This document shows, one piece after another, positions 40,250 to 48,948 of a DNA stretch of 64,000 nt. Both the position numbers and the translations under genes were made by a program. The stretch covers positions 62,001 through 126,000 of the forward strand of contig JBAZXW010000005.1 in the NCBI GenBank assembly GCA_041659605.1, given 5' to 3'. How positions within the stretch are numbered: the first letter of the stretch is position 1; each line of letters starts with the position of its first letter. The notes under the pieces are model-generated. The model ran no database searches. It worked only from the letters and a program-made list of their open reading frames with translations, and had not been told where the DNA came from. The stretch comes from Solimonas sp041659605. Its GTDB lineage: Bacteria > Pseudomonadota > Gammaproteobacteria > Nevskiales > Nevskiaceae.

Positions 40250-41419
40250 ATGAGCAAGATTGCGAACATCGATCAGGGGCGGGTTGATCAGCTGCGCGAG
40301 CAGAATCGCTCGGCGCGGCTCGACCCGCCGGAAGAGGTCATCGCCGACATCAAGGCCGGCAAGATGGTGATCCTGATGGACGACGAGGATCGCGAGAACG
40401 AAGGCGATCTGATCATGGCCGCCGAACTGGTGCGGCCCGAGGACATCAACTTCATGGCGCGCTACGGGCGCGGGCTGATCTGCCTGACGCTGACTCCCGA
40501 GCGCTGCCGGCAGCTGCGGCTGCCGCAGATGGTGTCGCGCAACGAGGAGATTCACCGCACCGCGTTCACCGTTTCGATCGAGGCTGCCAGCGGCGTCACC
40601 ACCGGCATCTCGGCACATGATCGCGCGCACACCGTGCGCGCCGCGGTCAAGGCGGATGCGCGCCCGGAAGATCTGGTGCAGCCGGGCCATATCTTTCCGC
40701 TGATGGCGCAGCCCGGCGGCGTGCTGACGCGCGCCGGGCATACGGAAGCGGGTTGCGACCTGGCGCGGCTGGCGGGCCTCGCTCCGGCCGCGGTCATCGT
40801 CGAGATCCTCAATGAAGATGGCACGATGGCGCGCCGGCCCGACCTGGAGAGGTTCGCCCGCGAGCACGGTCTCAAGCTCGGCACGATTGCCGATCTGATC
40901 CGCTACCGGCTCGACAACGAACACACGGTCGAGCGGGTCGCCGAGACGCACGTCGAGACCGAGTTCGGCGAGTTCCGTCTCGTGACCTACCAGGACAGCC
41001 TCGACAACACGGTGCATCTGGCCCTGGTCAAGGGCACAGTCGATCCCGGCCAGCCGACCCTGGTGCGCGTACACATCCGCAACACGCTGCAGGACGTGCT
41101 CGGCGTGCGCCACGAGGAATTCGCGTGGCCGCTGCGCCGTGCGTTGCAGCGCGTGGCTGAGGAAGGGGCGGGCGTCGTCGTGCTGCTGCGCAAGCCCGAG
41201 ACCTCGCGTGAACTGCTGCAGCAGATCGTGTCGCTGAACAAGGCGACGCTGGAGGAACACGGGCACGATCCGCGCCAGGTGTTGCGCACCTACGGCATCG
41301 GCGCACAGATCCTGTCCGACCTCGGCGTGAAGCGGATGCGCGTGCTGTCGGCGCCCAAGCGCATGCAAGGCATCTCCGGCTTCGGGTTGGAAGTCATCGA
41401 TTACGTTCCCTGCGACTAA
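40250..41419 (+). CDS. DHBP synthase with degenerate GTP cyclohydrolase II domain (RibBX)
   Basis: A 389-residue protein. The N-terminal 3,4-dihydroxy-2-butanone-4-phosphate synthase (about 25-220) is intact: DDEDRENEGDLIMAAE, ITGISAHDRAHT-type VTTGISAHDRAHTVRA, and GHTEAGCDLARLAGL. The C-terminal GCHII-like domain lacks all three zinc cysteines; where RibA has a cysteine cluster this protein reads RNTLQDVLGVRHEEFAW, and its only cysteine is the penultimate residue. Such RibBX variants are known in Proteobacteria and are thought not to open GTP, so a separate ribA should exist elsewhere. ATG 40250. Confidence 0.93.
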   Translation: MSKIANIDQGRVDQLREQNRSARLDPPEEVIADIKAGKMVILMDDEDRENEGDLIMAAELVRPEDINFMARYGRGLICLTLTPERCRQLRLPQMVSRNEEIHRTAFTVSIEAASGVTTGISAHDRAHTVRAAVKADARPEDLVQPGHIFPLMAQPGGVLTRAGHTEAGCDLARLAGLAPAAVIVEILNEDGTMARRPDLERFAREHGLKLGTIADLIRYRLDNEHTVERVAETHVETEFGEFRLVTYQDSLDNTVHLALVKGTVDPGQPTLVRVHIRNTLQDVLGVRHEEFAWPLRRALQRVAEEGAGVVVLLRKPETSRELLQQIVSLNKATLEEHGHDPRQVLRTYGIGAQILSDLGVKRMRVLSAPKRMQGISGFGLEVIDYVPCD

Positions 41420-42049
41420 ATGACGAAGAAACCTGCCAAGCGGTCAAGTGCCGCGCCGGCCGGCACCAACACGGCGCCCGAGCGTAGCGAGGTGGGTGCG
41501 GGCGGTGCCGGATCGGGCCACTCCCGCACCCCTTCGCTGACGCGAAACACCGTGTCGCGGCTCGACGCCAAGACGGGCTACGCCGCCCCGGAGCTGCCGG
41601 GCAAGTCCGAATTTGCGAATACGCGGATCGCACTGTTGTCGACACGCTGGAACATCGCCATCGTCGACGCGCTGCGCACCGGCGCCCGGACCTGCCTCAA
41701 GGAATGGGGCGTGCCGGCGGCGAAGATCGTCGAGCATCGTGCGCCGGGCGCCTACGAGATTCCGCTGGCGACGATGCTGCTGCTGCGCGACGGTGGCTAT
41801 GACGGCGTCGTCGCGCTTGGCGCGGTGATCCGCGGCGAGACGCCGCATTTCGACTACGTCGCCGGGGAGTGCGCGCGCGGTCTGATGCAGGTGCAGTTGA
41901 AGACACGCAAGCCCGTCGGCTTCGGTGTGCTCACCGTGAATACCGTGGACCAGGCCTGGGCGCGCGCCGGCAGCGGGCGCGACAACAAGGGCTATGAAGC
42001 GACCGCGGCGATGCTCGAAATGATCCGACTGTCCCGGAGCCTCCAGTGA
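41420..42049 (+). CDS. ribH: 6,7-dimethyl-8-ribityllumazine synthase RibH, N-terminally extended
   Basis: A 209-residue lumazine synthase; typical length is about 155-160. The core from residue 68 has NTRIALLSTRWN, RAPGAYEIPLATMLLL, the catalytic histidine region RGETPHFDYVAGECARGL, and GFGVLTVNT. The first 55 residues are Gly/Ser/Pro-rich and partly encoded by a palindromic element (41482-41543). ATG 41420 directly follows the ribBX stop (TAAATG), suggesting coupling. GTG 41552 would give a normal 165-residue enzyme, but I see no ribosome site there. Confidence 0.93.
   Translation: MTKKPAKRSSAAPAGTNTAPERSEVGAGGAGSGHSRTPSLTRNTVSRLDAKTGYAAPELPGKSEFANTRIALLSTRWNIAIVDALRTGARTCLKEWGVPAAKIVEHRAPGAYEIPLATMLLLRDGGYDGVVALGAVIRGETPHFDYVAGECARGLMQVQLKTRKPVGFGVLTVNTVDQAWARAGSGRDNKGYEATAAMLEMIRLSRSLQ
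41482..41543. repeat. Palindromic element embedded in frame in the 5' end of ribH
   Basis: Inner perfect 9-base arms GGGTGCGGG (41494-41502) and CCCGCACCC (41523-41531), extended by imperfect outer arms GCGTAGCGA (41482-41490) and TCGCTGACGC (41534-41543). The element encodes the low-complexity N-terminal extension of RibH without a stop. It differs in sequence from the one in sufD but shares GCCGGATCGGG in its middle. Confidence 0.65.
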
Positions 42050-42483
42050 CCGGCGAATCCCTGCAGCAAAGCCGTCGCGGCCTGGCGCGTCGCCTGACGG
42101 TGCAGGCGCTGTACCAGTGGCTGATCAACGAGAACACGCCGGCCGCCTTGCTGCGCCAATTTCGCGAGCAGGAGGAGGGTCTGGGGCGCGCCGACCCGGC
42201 GTATTTCGAGGAACTGCTCAATGGCGTCGTGGCATTTGCGCCCGAGCTGACGCTCGACGTCGTGCCGCATCTCGACCGGCCGCTGAACCAGCTCGATCCG
42301 GTCGAGCACGCGATCCTGCTGCTGGGCGCGTACGAGCTGCGCCACAAGCCGGAAGTTCCGTGGAAGGTGGTCGTCAACGAGTCGGTCAATCTGGCCAAGA
42401 TCTTCGGCGCCGAGGACGGCTACAAGTTCGTCAACGGCGTACTCGACAAACTTGCGCGCCAGCTGCGCCCGTCCGAAGCGTGA
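42046..42483 (+). CDS. nusB: Transcription antitermination factor NusB
   Basis: A 145-residue all-helical RNA-binding antitermination protein working with NusE at boxA. It has RRGLARRLTVQALYQWLI, PVEHAILLLGAYEL and the conserved C-terminal PWKVVVNESVNLAKIFGAEDGYKFVNGVLDKLA in blocks. GTG 42046 overlaps the ribH stop (GTGA). Confidence 0.96.
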   Translation: MTGESLQQSRRGLARRLTVQALYQWLINENTPAALLRQFREQEEGLGRADPAYFEELLNGVVAFAPELTLDVVPHLDRPLNQLDPVEHAILLLGAYELRHKPEVPWKVVVNESVNLAKIFGAEDGYKFVNGVLDKLARQLRPSEA

Positions 42484-42517
42484 TGCCCCGCGCCGGGCAC
42501 AAGCCGCGCGCACCGAC

Positions 42518-43459
42518 GTGGATGAGTTCGCACTGATCCGGCGCTACTTCGCCGGGCTCACCGTCGCCCACGATGGCGTCGTGCTCGGGATCGGCGACGA
42601 TGCCGCGCTGCTCGCGCCCGCGCCGGGACATCAGCTGGTCGTCACCAGCGACACGCTGATTGCCGGCCGCCATTTTCCGATCGACACGGCGCCCTTCGAC
42701 GTCGGCTGGAAGTCGCTGGCGGTGAACCTTTCCGATCTCGCGGCCATGGCGGCGACGCCGCGTTGGTTCACGCTCGCGTTGACGCTGCCGTCTGCCGACG
42801 AGCCCTGGCTCTCGGGATTCAGTGCGGGACTCAAGGCGCTGGCTGACCGGCATGGTGTCGCGTTGGTCGGCGGCGATACGACGCGCGGCGAGCTGAGCAT
42901 CACGATCGCCGCGATGGGGGAAGTGCCGCCGGGGCAGGCCCTGTTGCGTAGCGGTGCGCGCGCCGGCGATGTCGTCTGCGTGACCGGTACCCTGGGCGAT
43001 GCGGCGGCCGGGCTCGCGCTGCTGCAGGGCGGTGTGATCGATGCGGCGCTGCGCGTCCGGCTCGACCGACCCGAGCCGCGCATCGATGCGGGCCGGGCGC
43101 TGCGTGGCATCGCGCGCGCCGCTATCGACCTGTCGGACGGACTGGCCGGCGATCTGCAGCACATCCTCGACGCCAGCGGCGTTGGCGCGGAGGTTCGCGT
43201 CGACGCCTTGCCGGCGTCGGCTGCGCTGCAGTCGCGCCTGCCGTCCGCTGTCTCCCGTTTTCCGTATCAAGCCGGCGGCGGCGACGACTACGAGCTGTGC
43301 CTGTGCATCCCGCCGGAGCGCGTCGATGCCGCCCGCGCCGCGCTCGACATCCCACTGGCGGCGATTGGCCGGATCAGCGCAACGCCGGGTCTGCGCTTCG
43401 TCGACGATGCCGGTATAACGGTGTCCCTGGACCGGACCGCCTACCGTCACTTCCCATGA
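42518..43459 (+). CDS. thiL: Thiamine-monophosphate kinase
   Basis: A 313-residue ATP-dependent kinase making thiamine pyrophosphate. It begins DEFALIRRYF, then GIGDDAALLAP, SDTLIAGRHFP, the metal-binding LSDLAAMAATPRW, VGGDTTRG, and IDLSDGLAGDLQHIL. The GTG at 42518 is the only sensible start giving the family N-terminus. Its stop overlaps the pgpA ATG (ATGA). Fits the AIRS/PurM fold length. Confidence 0.95.
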   Translation: MDEFALIRRYFAGLTVAHDGVVLGIGDDAALLAPAPGHQLVVTSDTLIAGRHFPIDTAPFDVGWKSLAVNLSDLAAMAATPRWFTLALTLPSADEPWLSGFSAGLKALADRHGVALVGGDTTRGELSITIAAMGEVPPGQALLRSGARAGDVVCVTGTLGDAAAGLALLQGGVIDAALRVRLDRPEPRIDAGRALRGIARAAIDLSDGLAGDLQHILDASGVGAEVRVDALPASAALQSRLPSAVSRFPYQAGGGDDYELCLCIPPERVDAARAALDIPLAAIGRISATPGLRFVDDAGITVSLDRTAYRHFP

Positions 43460-43980
43460 ACGCCAAGCCTGCCATCACGCCGCGCCCGCCGCGCCAGTTG
43501 ATCCTGACCACGCCGGAGCACCTGCTGGCTTTCGGCTTCGGCACCGGCTTGTCGCCGGTTGCGCCGGGGACCGTCGGCACACTGGTCGGCGTGCTGTTGT
43601 TCCTGCCGCTGTCGCTGCTCGATCCGGCGCTCTACGCCGTGGCGACGGCGCTCTTGTTCGGCTTCGGTTGCTGGATCTGCGGCGAGAGCGCGCGCCTGCT
43701 CGGCGTGCACGATTACGGCGGCATTGTGTTTGACGAGATCGTCGGCTACCTGATTGCGGCGGCGCCGCTGCTCGCATTCCCGCAGCTGCCGACCCTCGGT
43801 TTCGCCGCGGCCATGGCGCTGGCGTTCGCGTTGTTCCGGCTGTTCGACATCCTCAAGCCCTGGCCGATCCGCGTGCTCGACCGTGGCGTCCACGGCGGCA
43901 TCGGCATCATGCTCGACGACGCAGTCGCCGGCGTGTTCGCGGCACTGCCGCTGTGGGCGCTGTTGCACTATGTCGGGTAA
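43456..43980 (+). CDS. pgpA: Phosphatidylglycerophosphatase A
   Basis: A 174-residue inner-membrane enzyme dephosphorylating phosphatidylglycerol phosphate. It has the family motifs FGFGTGLSPVAPGTVGTL, HDYGGIVFDEIVGYL and RLFDILKPWPIRVLDR, plus a terminal helix with MLDDAVAGVFAA. Four hydrophobic segments. It is the last gene of the glyA-nrdR-rib-nusB-thiL block, coupled to thiL. Confidence 0.96.
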   Translation: MNAKPAITPRPPRQLILTTPEHLLAFGFGTGLSPVAPGTVGTLVGVLLFLPLSLLDPALYAVATALLFGFGCWICGESARLLGVHDYGGIVFDEIVGYLIAAAPLLAFPQLPTLGFAAAMALAFALFRLFDILKPWPIRVLDRGVHGGIGIMLDDAVAGVFAALPLWALLHYVG

Positions 43981-44089
43981 TCCATCGTTTCCTTGAAATA
44001 GGCTGACTGGCCGCACATCCTTGAGGCCTGAACGACGGCCGCCAGCGGTTTGGCGGCAAGTCCGGTTACGCACATTTCCGGGATTGACG

Positions 44090-45886
44090 ATGACCCACAG
44101 CATCCGCATCGGCTGCGCCTCCGCGTTCTGGGGCGACACCAACACCGCAGCCGCGCAGCTGGTCGAGCGTGGCCGCATCGACTACCTCGTGTTCGACTAC
44201 CTGGCCGAGATCACGATGTCGATCCTCGCGGCCAAGCGCATGAAGGATCCGAACGAGGGCTACGCGACCGACTTCGTCGAACACGTGATGGCGCCGCTGC
44301 TGCCGGCGATCAAGGCCAGCGGCATCAAGGTGGTCGCCAATGCCGGCGGCGTCAACCCGCTGGCCTGCAAGAAGGCGCTTGAGGACGCGGCGGCGAAAGC
44401 CGGCCTGAGCCTGCGCGTCGCGGTCGTGCTCGGCGACGATCTGCTGCCGCGCAAGAAGGAATTCGCCGACAGCGTTGATCTCGACAGCGGCACGCAGATG
44501 CCCGCCACGCTGGTGTCGATGAACGCGTATCTGGGTGCGTTTCCGATCGCGCGTGCACTCGATGCCGGTGCCGAGATCGTCATCACCGGCCGCTGCGTCG
44601 ACTCGGCGGTGGTGCTCGGTCCGATGATCCATGCCTTCGGCTGGAAGCACGCCGATTACGACCGGCTCGCTGCCGGATCAGTCGCCGGCCACATCATCGA
44701 GTGCGGCGCGCAGTGCACCGGCGGCAACTTCACCGACTGGGCGTTGGTGCGCGACGGTTACGCCGACATGGGCTTCCCGATCGTCGAAGCGCAGCCTGAC
44801 GGCAGCTTCGAGGTGACCAAGCCGGAAGGGACGGGCGGGCTCGTCTCGGTCAATACCGTCCTGGAGCAGATGCTCTACGAAATCGGCGATCCGCGCGCCT
44901 ACTTGCTGCCGGACGTCGTCGTCGATTTCACGCAGGTGCGGCTTGAGCAGGTCGCCGAACACCGCGTGCGCGTGACCGGCGCGCGCGGCCTGCCGCCGAC
45001 ATCAAGCTACAAGGTCAGCGCGACGTACCCGGCCGGGCTGCGCTGCGCGGCGCTGTTCATGATCGGTGGCATCGATGCGGCGAAGAAGGGGCGGGCGTCG
45101 GCGAGCGCGGTGGTCGAGAAGGTGCGCCGGCAATTGCTTGCGGCCAAGCTCGGCGATTTCAGCGGCGTCGACATCCACTGCATCGGCGCCGAGGAGTCTT
45201 ACGGCCCGCATGCGCGCGCTGGCGCGGCGGCGACGCGCGAGGTCGTCGTCAAGATCGCGGTTCAGCACGCGAGCCCGAAGGCCCTCAAGCTGTTCGCGCG
45301 CGAGATCGCGCAGGCGGCGACCGGCATGGCGCCGGGCTTCACCGGCTACTTCGGCGCCGGAAGGCCGGAGCCGCACATGATTCCGAAGCTGTTCTCGACG
45401 CTGGTGCCGAAGTCTCAGGTGCCGATGGAGATTGTCGTCGGCGACGAACGCCTCCCGATCGAGGTGCCCACGGACGGCGGGTTTGTTGCGCCGGCACCGG
45501 AGGCCGAGTCGCGGCCGGCGGTCGATCTGGCCGGTGCGGTCAGCGTGCCCCTGATCAAGCTTGCGCTGGCGCGCTCCGGCGACAAGGGCGACCACGCCAA
45601 CATCGGCGTGATTGCGCGCCGGCCGGACTATCTGCCGTACATCGAGGGGGCGCTGGGCACCGACGCCGTGCGAGCGCATTTCGCGCACGTGCTCGCCGGC
45701 GGCGCACAGGGGCAGGTCGAGCGCTGGCGCCTGCCGGGGACCGACAGTCTCAATTTCCTCCTGCACCACGCGCTCGGCGGCGGCGGTGCGGCTTCCCTGC
45801 GGACCGATCCGCAGGGCAAGGCCTTCGCACAGATGCTGCTCGACTTCCCGGTGCCGGTGCCGGCGGCGCTCGCCGCGCGACTCTAG
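44090..45886 (+). CDS. AtuA-family protein (DUF1446), acyclic terpene utilization
   Basis: A 598-residue protein. The N-terminal two thirds (about 1-440) are DUF1446/AtuA: IRIGCASAFWGDT, VVANAGGVNPLAC, VITGRCVDSAVVLGPMIHAFGW, and a stretch with HIIECGAQCTGGNF. The C-terminal part (about 490-590, LIKLALARSGDKGDHANIGVIARRP in blocks) is the AtuA-like ferredoxin-fold domain. Required for citronellol/geraniol growth in Pseudomonas, but its reaction is not known. It stands alone here, 14 kb before the atuBCDE-like genes. Its TAG stop shares bases with the convergent ompA-family stop. Confidence 0.9.
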   Translation: MTHSIRIGCASAFWGDTNTAAAQLVERGRIDYLVFDYLAEITMSILAAKRMKDPNEGYATDFVEHVMAPLLPAIKASGIKVVANAGGVNPLACKKALEDAAAKAGLSLRVAVVLGDDLLPRKKEFADSVDLDSGTQMPATLVSMNAYLGAFPIARALDAGAEIVITGRCVDSAVVLGPMIHAFGWKHADYDRLAAGSVAGHIIECGAQCTGGNFTDWALVRDGYADMGFPIVEAQPDGSFEVTKPEGTGGLVSVNTVLEQMLYEIGDPRAYLLPDVVVDFTQVRLEQVAEHRVRVTGARGLPPTSSYKVSATYPAGLRCAALFMIGGIDAAKKGRASASAVVEKVRRQLLAAKLGDFSGVDIHCIGAEESYGPHARAGAAATREVVVKIAVQHASPKALKLFAREIAQAATGMAPGFTGYFGAGRPEPHMIPKLFSTLVPKSQVPMEIVVGDERLPIEVPTDGGFVAPAPEAESRPAVDLAGAVSVPLIKLALARSGDKGDHANIGVIARRPDYLPYIEGALGTDAVRAHFAHVLAGGAQGQVERWRLPGTDSLNFLLHHALGGGGAASLRTDPQGKAFAQMLLDFPVPVPAALAARL

Positions 45887-46986
45887 GGCGGCGAAGCGCT
45901 GCCGCGGATCTGCAGCTCCACGCGCCGGTTGCGCGCGCGTCCGCCGTCGGTTGCGTTGCTGTCGATCGGCTGCGACTCGCCGAAACCGACCGAGGTGAGC
46001 TGGCCCGGCGACACGCCGCGCGAGATCAGGTGAGCACGCACCGAGTCCGCACGCCGCAGGCTCAGCTTCTTGTTGTAAGCATCCGAGCCGACGCTGTCGG
46101 TGTGCCCGGCGACGTCGGCGCGGACCGTCGGCTGGCTGGTCAGGAAGCGGATGGCGGGCTCAAGAACCGACTTGCCGTTCTCGGTCAGTTCGGACGAATT
46201 GAACTGGAACGTGACGTTCTCCAGCTCGACGGTCTGGGCTTTGACGACACAGCCATAACCGTCGACCTGCATGCCCCTGAGCGTGTTGGGGCAGCGGTCG
46301 AAGGCATCGACGATGCCGTCGCCGTCCTGGTCGGACGGCGGCTGCGCCGGCGCTTCGACGACCTTGACTGTTTCGATGATCTGCGGCGGTGGCGGCGGCT
46401 CGTGAAATGCGCCGAGCACCACTTCAAGTCCCACCCCGAGGCGGAAATCCTGGTAGTCCTTCTCAAAGTCGTCGAAGATGTACCGGGCCTCGGCGCGGTA
46501 GCGCAACCAGCGTGTGTTCAGCTTGCCGACGATGCCGCCGCCGAGGTTCAGAAACGGCGCTGTGTCGTCGTTTCCGCCTGATCCTACGTCGTTGCGGATC
46601 TCACCGCCGCCAAAAAGCACAAAGGGGGTTGGCGATTCGCGGTTGCCGAAATTGGCGACGAAATCGACTCCGACTCCCAGCTGTGAGAGATCGCCGCCGC
46701 CATCCTTGCCACTAAAACTGTTGGCGAGCAGGTTGGCTTCGATCGACATCCAGTTCAACACGGGCACGCCGAAACCCATCTGACCACCGAAGCCGTTGTC
46801 CGTGTCTCGAGCCGAGTCAGCAATCGTGTACGTGCCGAGGAGGTAGCCGTAAGCCGGCGCGTCGGTGATTGTCCAGCCGAATTGCGGTGCACTGAAGGCG
46901 GGACCCGCTGCGAATGCGGTCACTGCCAGTGCCATGGCGCCGCGGCGCAGCGCGCGAACTTGGCGCTTGAACTCCACATTTCGCAT
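45883..46986 (-). CDS. OmpA-family outer membrane protein
   Basis: A 367-residue protein. A signal peptide (to about residue 33, FAAGPAFSA) is followed by a predicted beta barrel (34-195), a Pro-rich hinge (EPPPPPQ), a thrombospondin-3-like calcium motif (DQDGDGIVDAFDRCPNT, 219-235), and an OmpA peptidoglycan-binding domain (about 255-362) with HTDSVGSDAYNKKLSLRRA and the diaminopimelate-contacting arginine region. OprF/OmpA-like role in envelope anchoring. The ATG at 46986 has GGGAG eight bases upstream. It is divergent from the ETF-QO gene across 237 bases. Confidence 0.92.
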   Translation of the reverse strand: MRNVEFKRQVRALRRGAMALAVTAFAAGPAFSAPQFGWTITDAPAYGYLLGTYTIADSARDTDNGFGGQMGFGVPVLNWMSIEANLLANSFSGKDGGGDLSQLGVGVDFVANFGNRESPTPFVLFGGGEIRNDVGSGGNDDTAPFLNLGGGIVGKLNTRWLRYRAEARYIFDDFEKDYQDFRLGVGLEVVLGAFHEPPPPPQIIETVKVVEAPAQPPSDQDGDGIVDAFDRCPNTLRGMQVDGYGCVVKAQTVELENVTFQFNSSELTENGKSVLEPAIRFLTSQPTVRADVAGHTDSVGSDAYNKKLSLRRADSVRAHLISRGVSPGQLTSVGFGESQPIDSNATDGGRARNRRVELQIRGSASPP

Positions 46987-47140
46987 GTGATTTCTCCCGG
47001 TTGTGTTTGTTCGACGGTTCAGGAGCCCTTCCATCCGGGAAGGGGATCTGCCAACTGTACACCACGAGCAACAAGTCGTGTCCATCGCGGACCCGCTCAA
47101 AGACAGGCAGGGGGGCGCTGCGATATCGCGCCGTGTCGCA

Positions 47141-47146
47141 TAGAAT
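47141..47146 (+). promoter_or_regulatory. Candidate -10 element upstream of the ETF-QO gene
   Basis: TAGAAT with a weak CTGCGA 17 bases upstream, 78 bases before the start codon, in the 237-base divergent region. The rest of that region shows no clear repeat or gene. Confidence 0.35.
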
Positions 47147-47223
47147 ACGCGCCCCTTTCATCCACCAGGGCCCTCCCGGCCGCCGTCGGGCCGCCGAGTC
47201 CGGGCGAATCAGGAAACACGCGA

Positions 47224-48885
47224 ATGTCGGTCGAACGCGATGTCATGGAATACGACGTGGTCGTCGTCGGCGCCGGTCCGGCCGGCCTGTCGGCCGCCTG
47301 CCGCCTCAAGCAGCTGGCCGGAGCTGCGGGCAAGGACATCAGCGTCTGCGTTGTCGAGAAGGGTTCCGAGGTTGGCGCGCACATCCTCTCCGGCGCGGTG
47401 TTCGAGCCGCGCGCACTCAATGAGCTATTCCCCGACTGGAAGGCCAAAGGGGCGCCGCTGAACGTTCCGGTGACCGGCGACGACATCTACTTTTTCCGCA
47501 GCGCCGAGAAGGCGTTCAAGATGCCGCATCTCTTCGTGCCCAAGACGATGCACAACGACGGCAACTACATCGTCTCTCTGGGCAACCTGTGCCGCTGGCT
47601 CGGCCAGCAGGCCGAAGCGCTGGGCGTGGAGATCTATCCCGGCTTCGCTGCGCAGCACGCGATCATCGAGGGGGGTGCGGTCAAGGGCATCACCGTCGGC
47701 GACATGGGGATCAATCGCGAGGGCGAGCACAAGCCGGACTTTGCGCCGGGCATGGAACTGCGCGCCAAGTACACGCTGTTCGCCGAAGGCTGCCGCGGCC
47801 ATCTGGGCAAGCAGCTGATCCAGCAGTACCAGCTCGACAAGGGCGCCGATCCGCAGCACTACGCGATCGGCATCAAGGAAATCTGGACGGTGCCGGCCGC
47901 GCAGCACAAGCCGGGCCTGGTCGTGCACGGCGCCGGCTGGCCGCTCGACCTGATGGGCACGGACGCGATGGGCGGTTCGTTCCTGTACCACTTCGAGAAC
48001 AACCAGGTGCTGGTCGGTCTGATCGTCGACCTGTCGTACACCAACCCGTACCTGTCGCCGTTCGACGAGTTCCAGCGCTTCAAGCATCACCCGGTGATTG
48101 CGCAGTACCTCGCCGGCGGTACGCGCACGTCCTACGGCGCGCGCGCGATCTGCAAGGGCGGCTTCAACTCGCTGCCGAAGATGGCGTTCCCGGGTGGCGC
48201 GCTGATCGGCTGCGATCTGGGTACGATGAACTTCGCCAAGATCAAGGGCAGCCACACGGCGATGAAGTCCGGCATGATCGCCGCCGAGGCGGTGGCCGAG
48301 GCGCTGTTCGCCGGGGCTGAAGGCGGTACGGAGATCACCGGCTACGTCGACAAGTTCAAGGCCAGCTGGCTCTACGACGAGCTCTACCGGTCGCGCAATT
48401 TCGGTCCGGCGCTGCACAAGTTCGGCGCGCTGATCGGCGGAGCGATCAACTACATCGAGCAGAACTGGTTCGGCGGCAAGTTCCCGTGGACCTTCCACGA
48501 CCTCAAGCAGGATCACGCCACGCTCAGGCCGGCCGCGCAATGCGAGAAGATTGCGTACACCAGGCCGGACGGCAAGCTGTCCTTCGACAAGCTGTCGTCG
48601 GTGTTCCTGTCGAGCACCAATCACGAGGAGGACCAGCCGGTCCACCTGCAGCTCAAGGATGCGAGCATCCCGATCGCGAAGAACCTGCCGATGTACGACG
48701 AGCCGGCGCAGCGCTACTGCCCGGCCGGCGTCTACGAAGTCGTCGGCGAAGGCAGCTCGAAGCGCTTCCAGATCAATGCGCAGAACTGCGTGCACTGCAA
48801 GACCTGCGACATCAAGGATCCCGCGCAGAACATCAACTGGGTGGCGCCGGAAGGTGGCGGCGGCCCGAACTACGCCAATATGTGA
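47224..48885 (+). CDS. Electron transfer flavoprotein-ubiquinone oxidoreductase
   Basis: A 553-residue FAD/[4Fe-4S] membrane-associated enzyme that passes electrons from reduced ETF to the quinone pool. The FAD-binding VVVVGAGPAGLSAACRL begins the protein, GGSFLYHFENNQVLVGLIVDLSY and GCDLGTMNFAKIKGSHTAMKSG are the central FAD/quinone regions (in blocks), and the C-terminal cluster is C-rich: RYCPAGVYE and NCVHCKTCDIKDP. It heads an ETF-QO, etfB, etfA cluster. ATG 47224 is used; ATG 47245 is a shorter choice. Confidence 0.96.
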   Translation: MSVERDVMEYDVVVVGAGPAGLSAACRLKQLAGAAGKDISVCVVEKGSEVGAHILSGAVFEPRALNELFPDWKAKGAPLNVPVTGDDIYFFRSAEKAFKMPHLFVPKTMHNDGNYIVSLGNLCRWLGQQAEALGVEIYPGFAAQHAIIEGGAVKGITVGDMGINREGEHKPDFAPGMELRAKYTLFAEGCRGHLGKQLIQQYQLDKGADPQHYAIGIKEIWTVPAAQHKPGLVVHGAGWPLDLMGTDAMGGSFLYHFENNQVLVGLIVDLSYTNPYLSPFDEFQRFKHHPVIAQYLAGGTRTSYGARAICKGGFNSLPKMAFPGGALIGCDLGTMNFAKIKGSHTAMKSGMIAAEAVAEALFAGAEGGTEITGYVDKFKASWLYDELYRSRNFGPALHKFGALIGGAINYIEQNWFGGKFPWTFHDLKQDHATLRPAAQCEKIAYTRPDGKLSFDKLSSVFLSSTNHEEDQPVHLQLKDASIPIAKNLPMYDEPAQRYCPAGVYEVVGEGSSKRFQINAQNCVHCKTCDIKDPAQNINWVAPEGGGGPNYANM

Positions 48886-48948
48886 TTCCCCCAAGCGGTG
48901 CGGATATTTCAGAGTTTGTTTCTTGTGATTCGTAACTGAGAAGAGCCG

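Noticed and set aside
38312..41368. A 1,018-codon open frame on the minus strand
   Set aside because: Antisense of nrdR-ribD-ribE-ribBX, all strongly supported on the plus strand; a codon-bias artefact.
44038..44057. Hairpin GCCGCCA/TGGCGGC between pgpA and atuA as a terminator
   Set aside because: Seven-base stem with no following T-run; possibly a chance GC palindrome.
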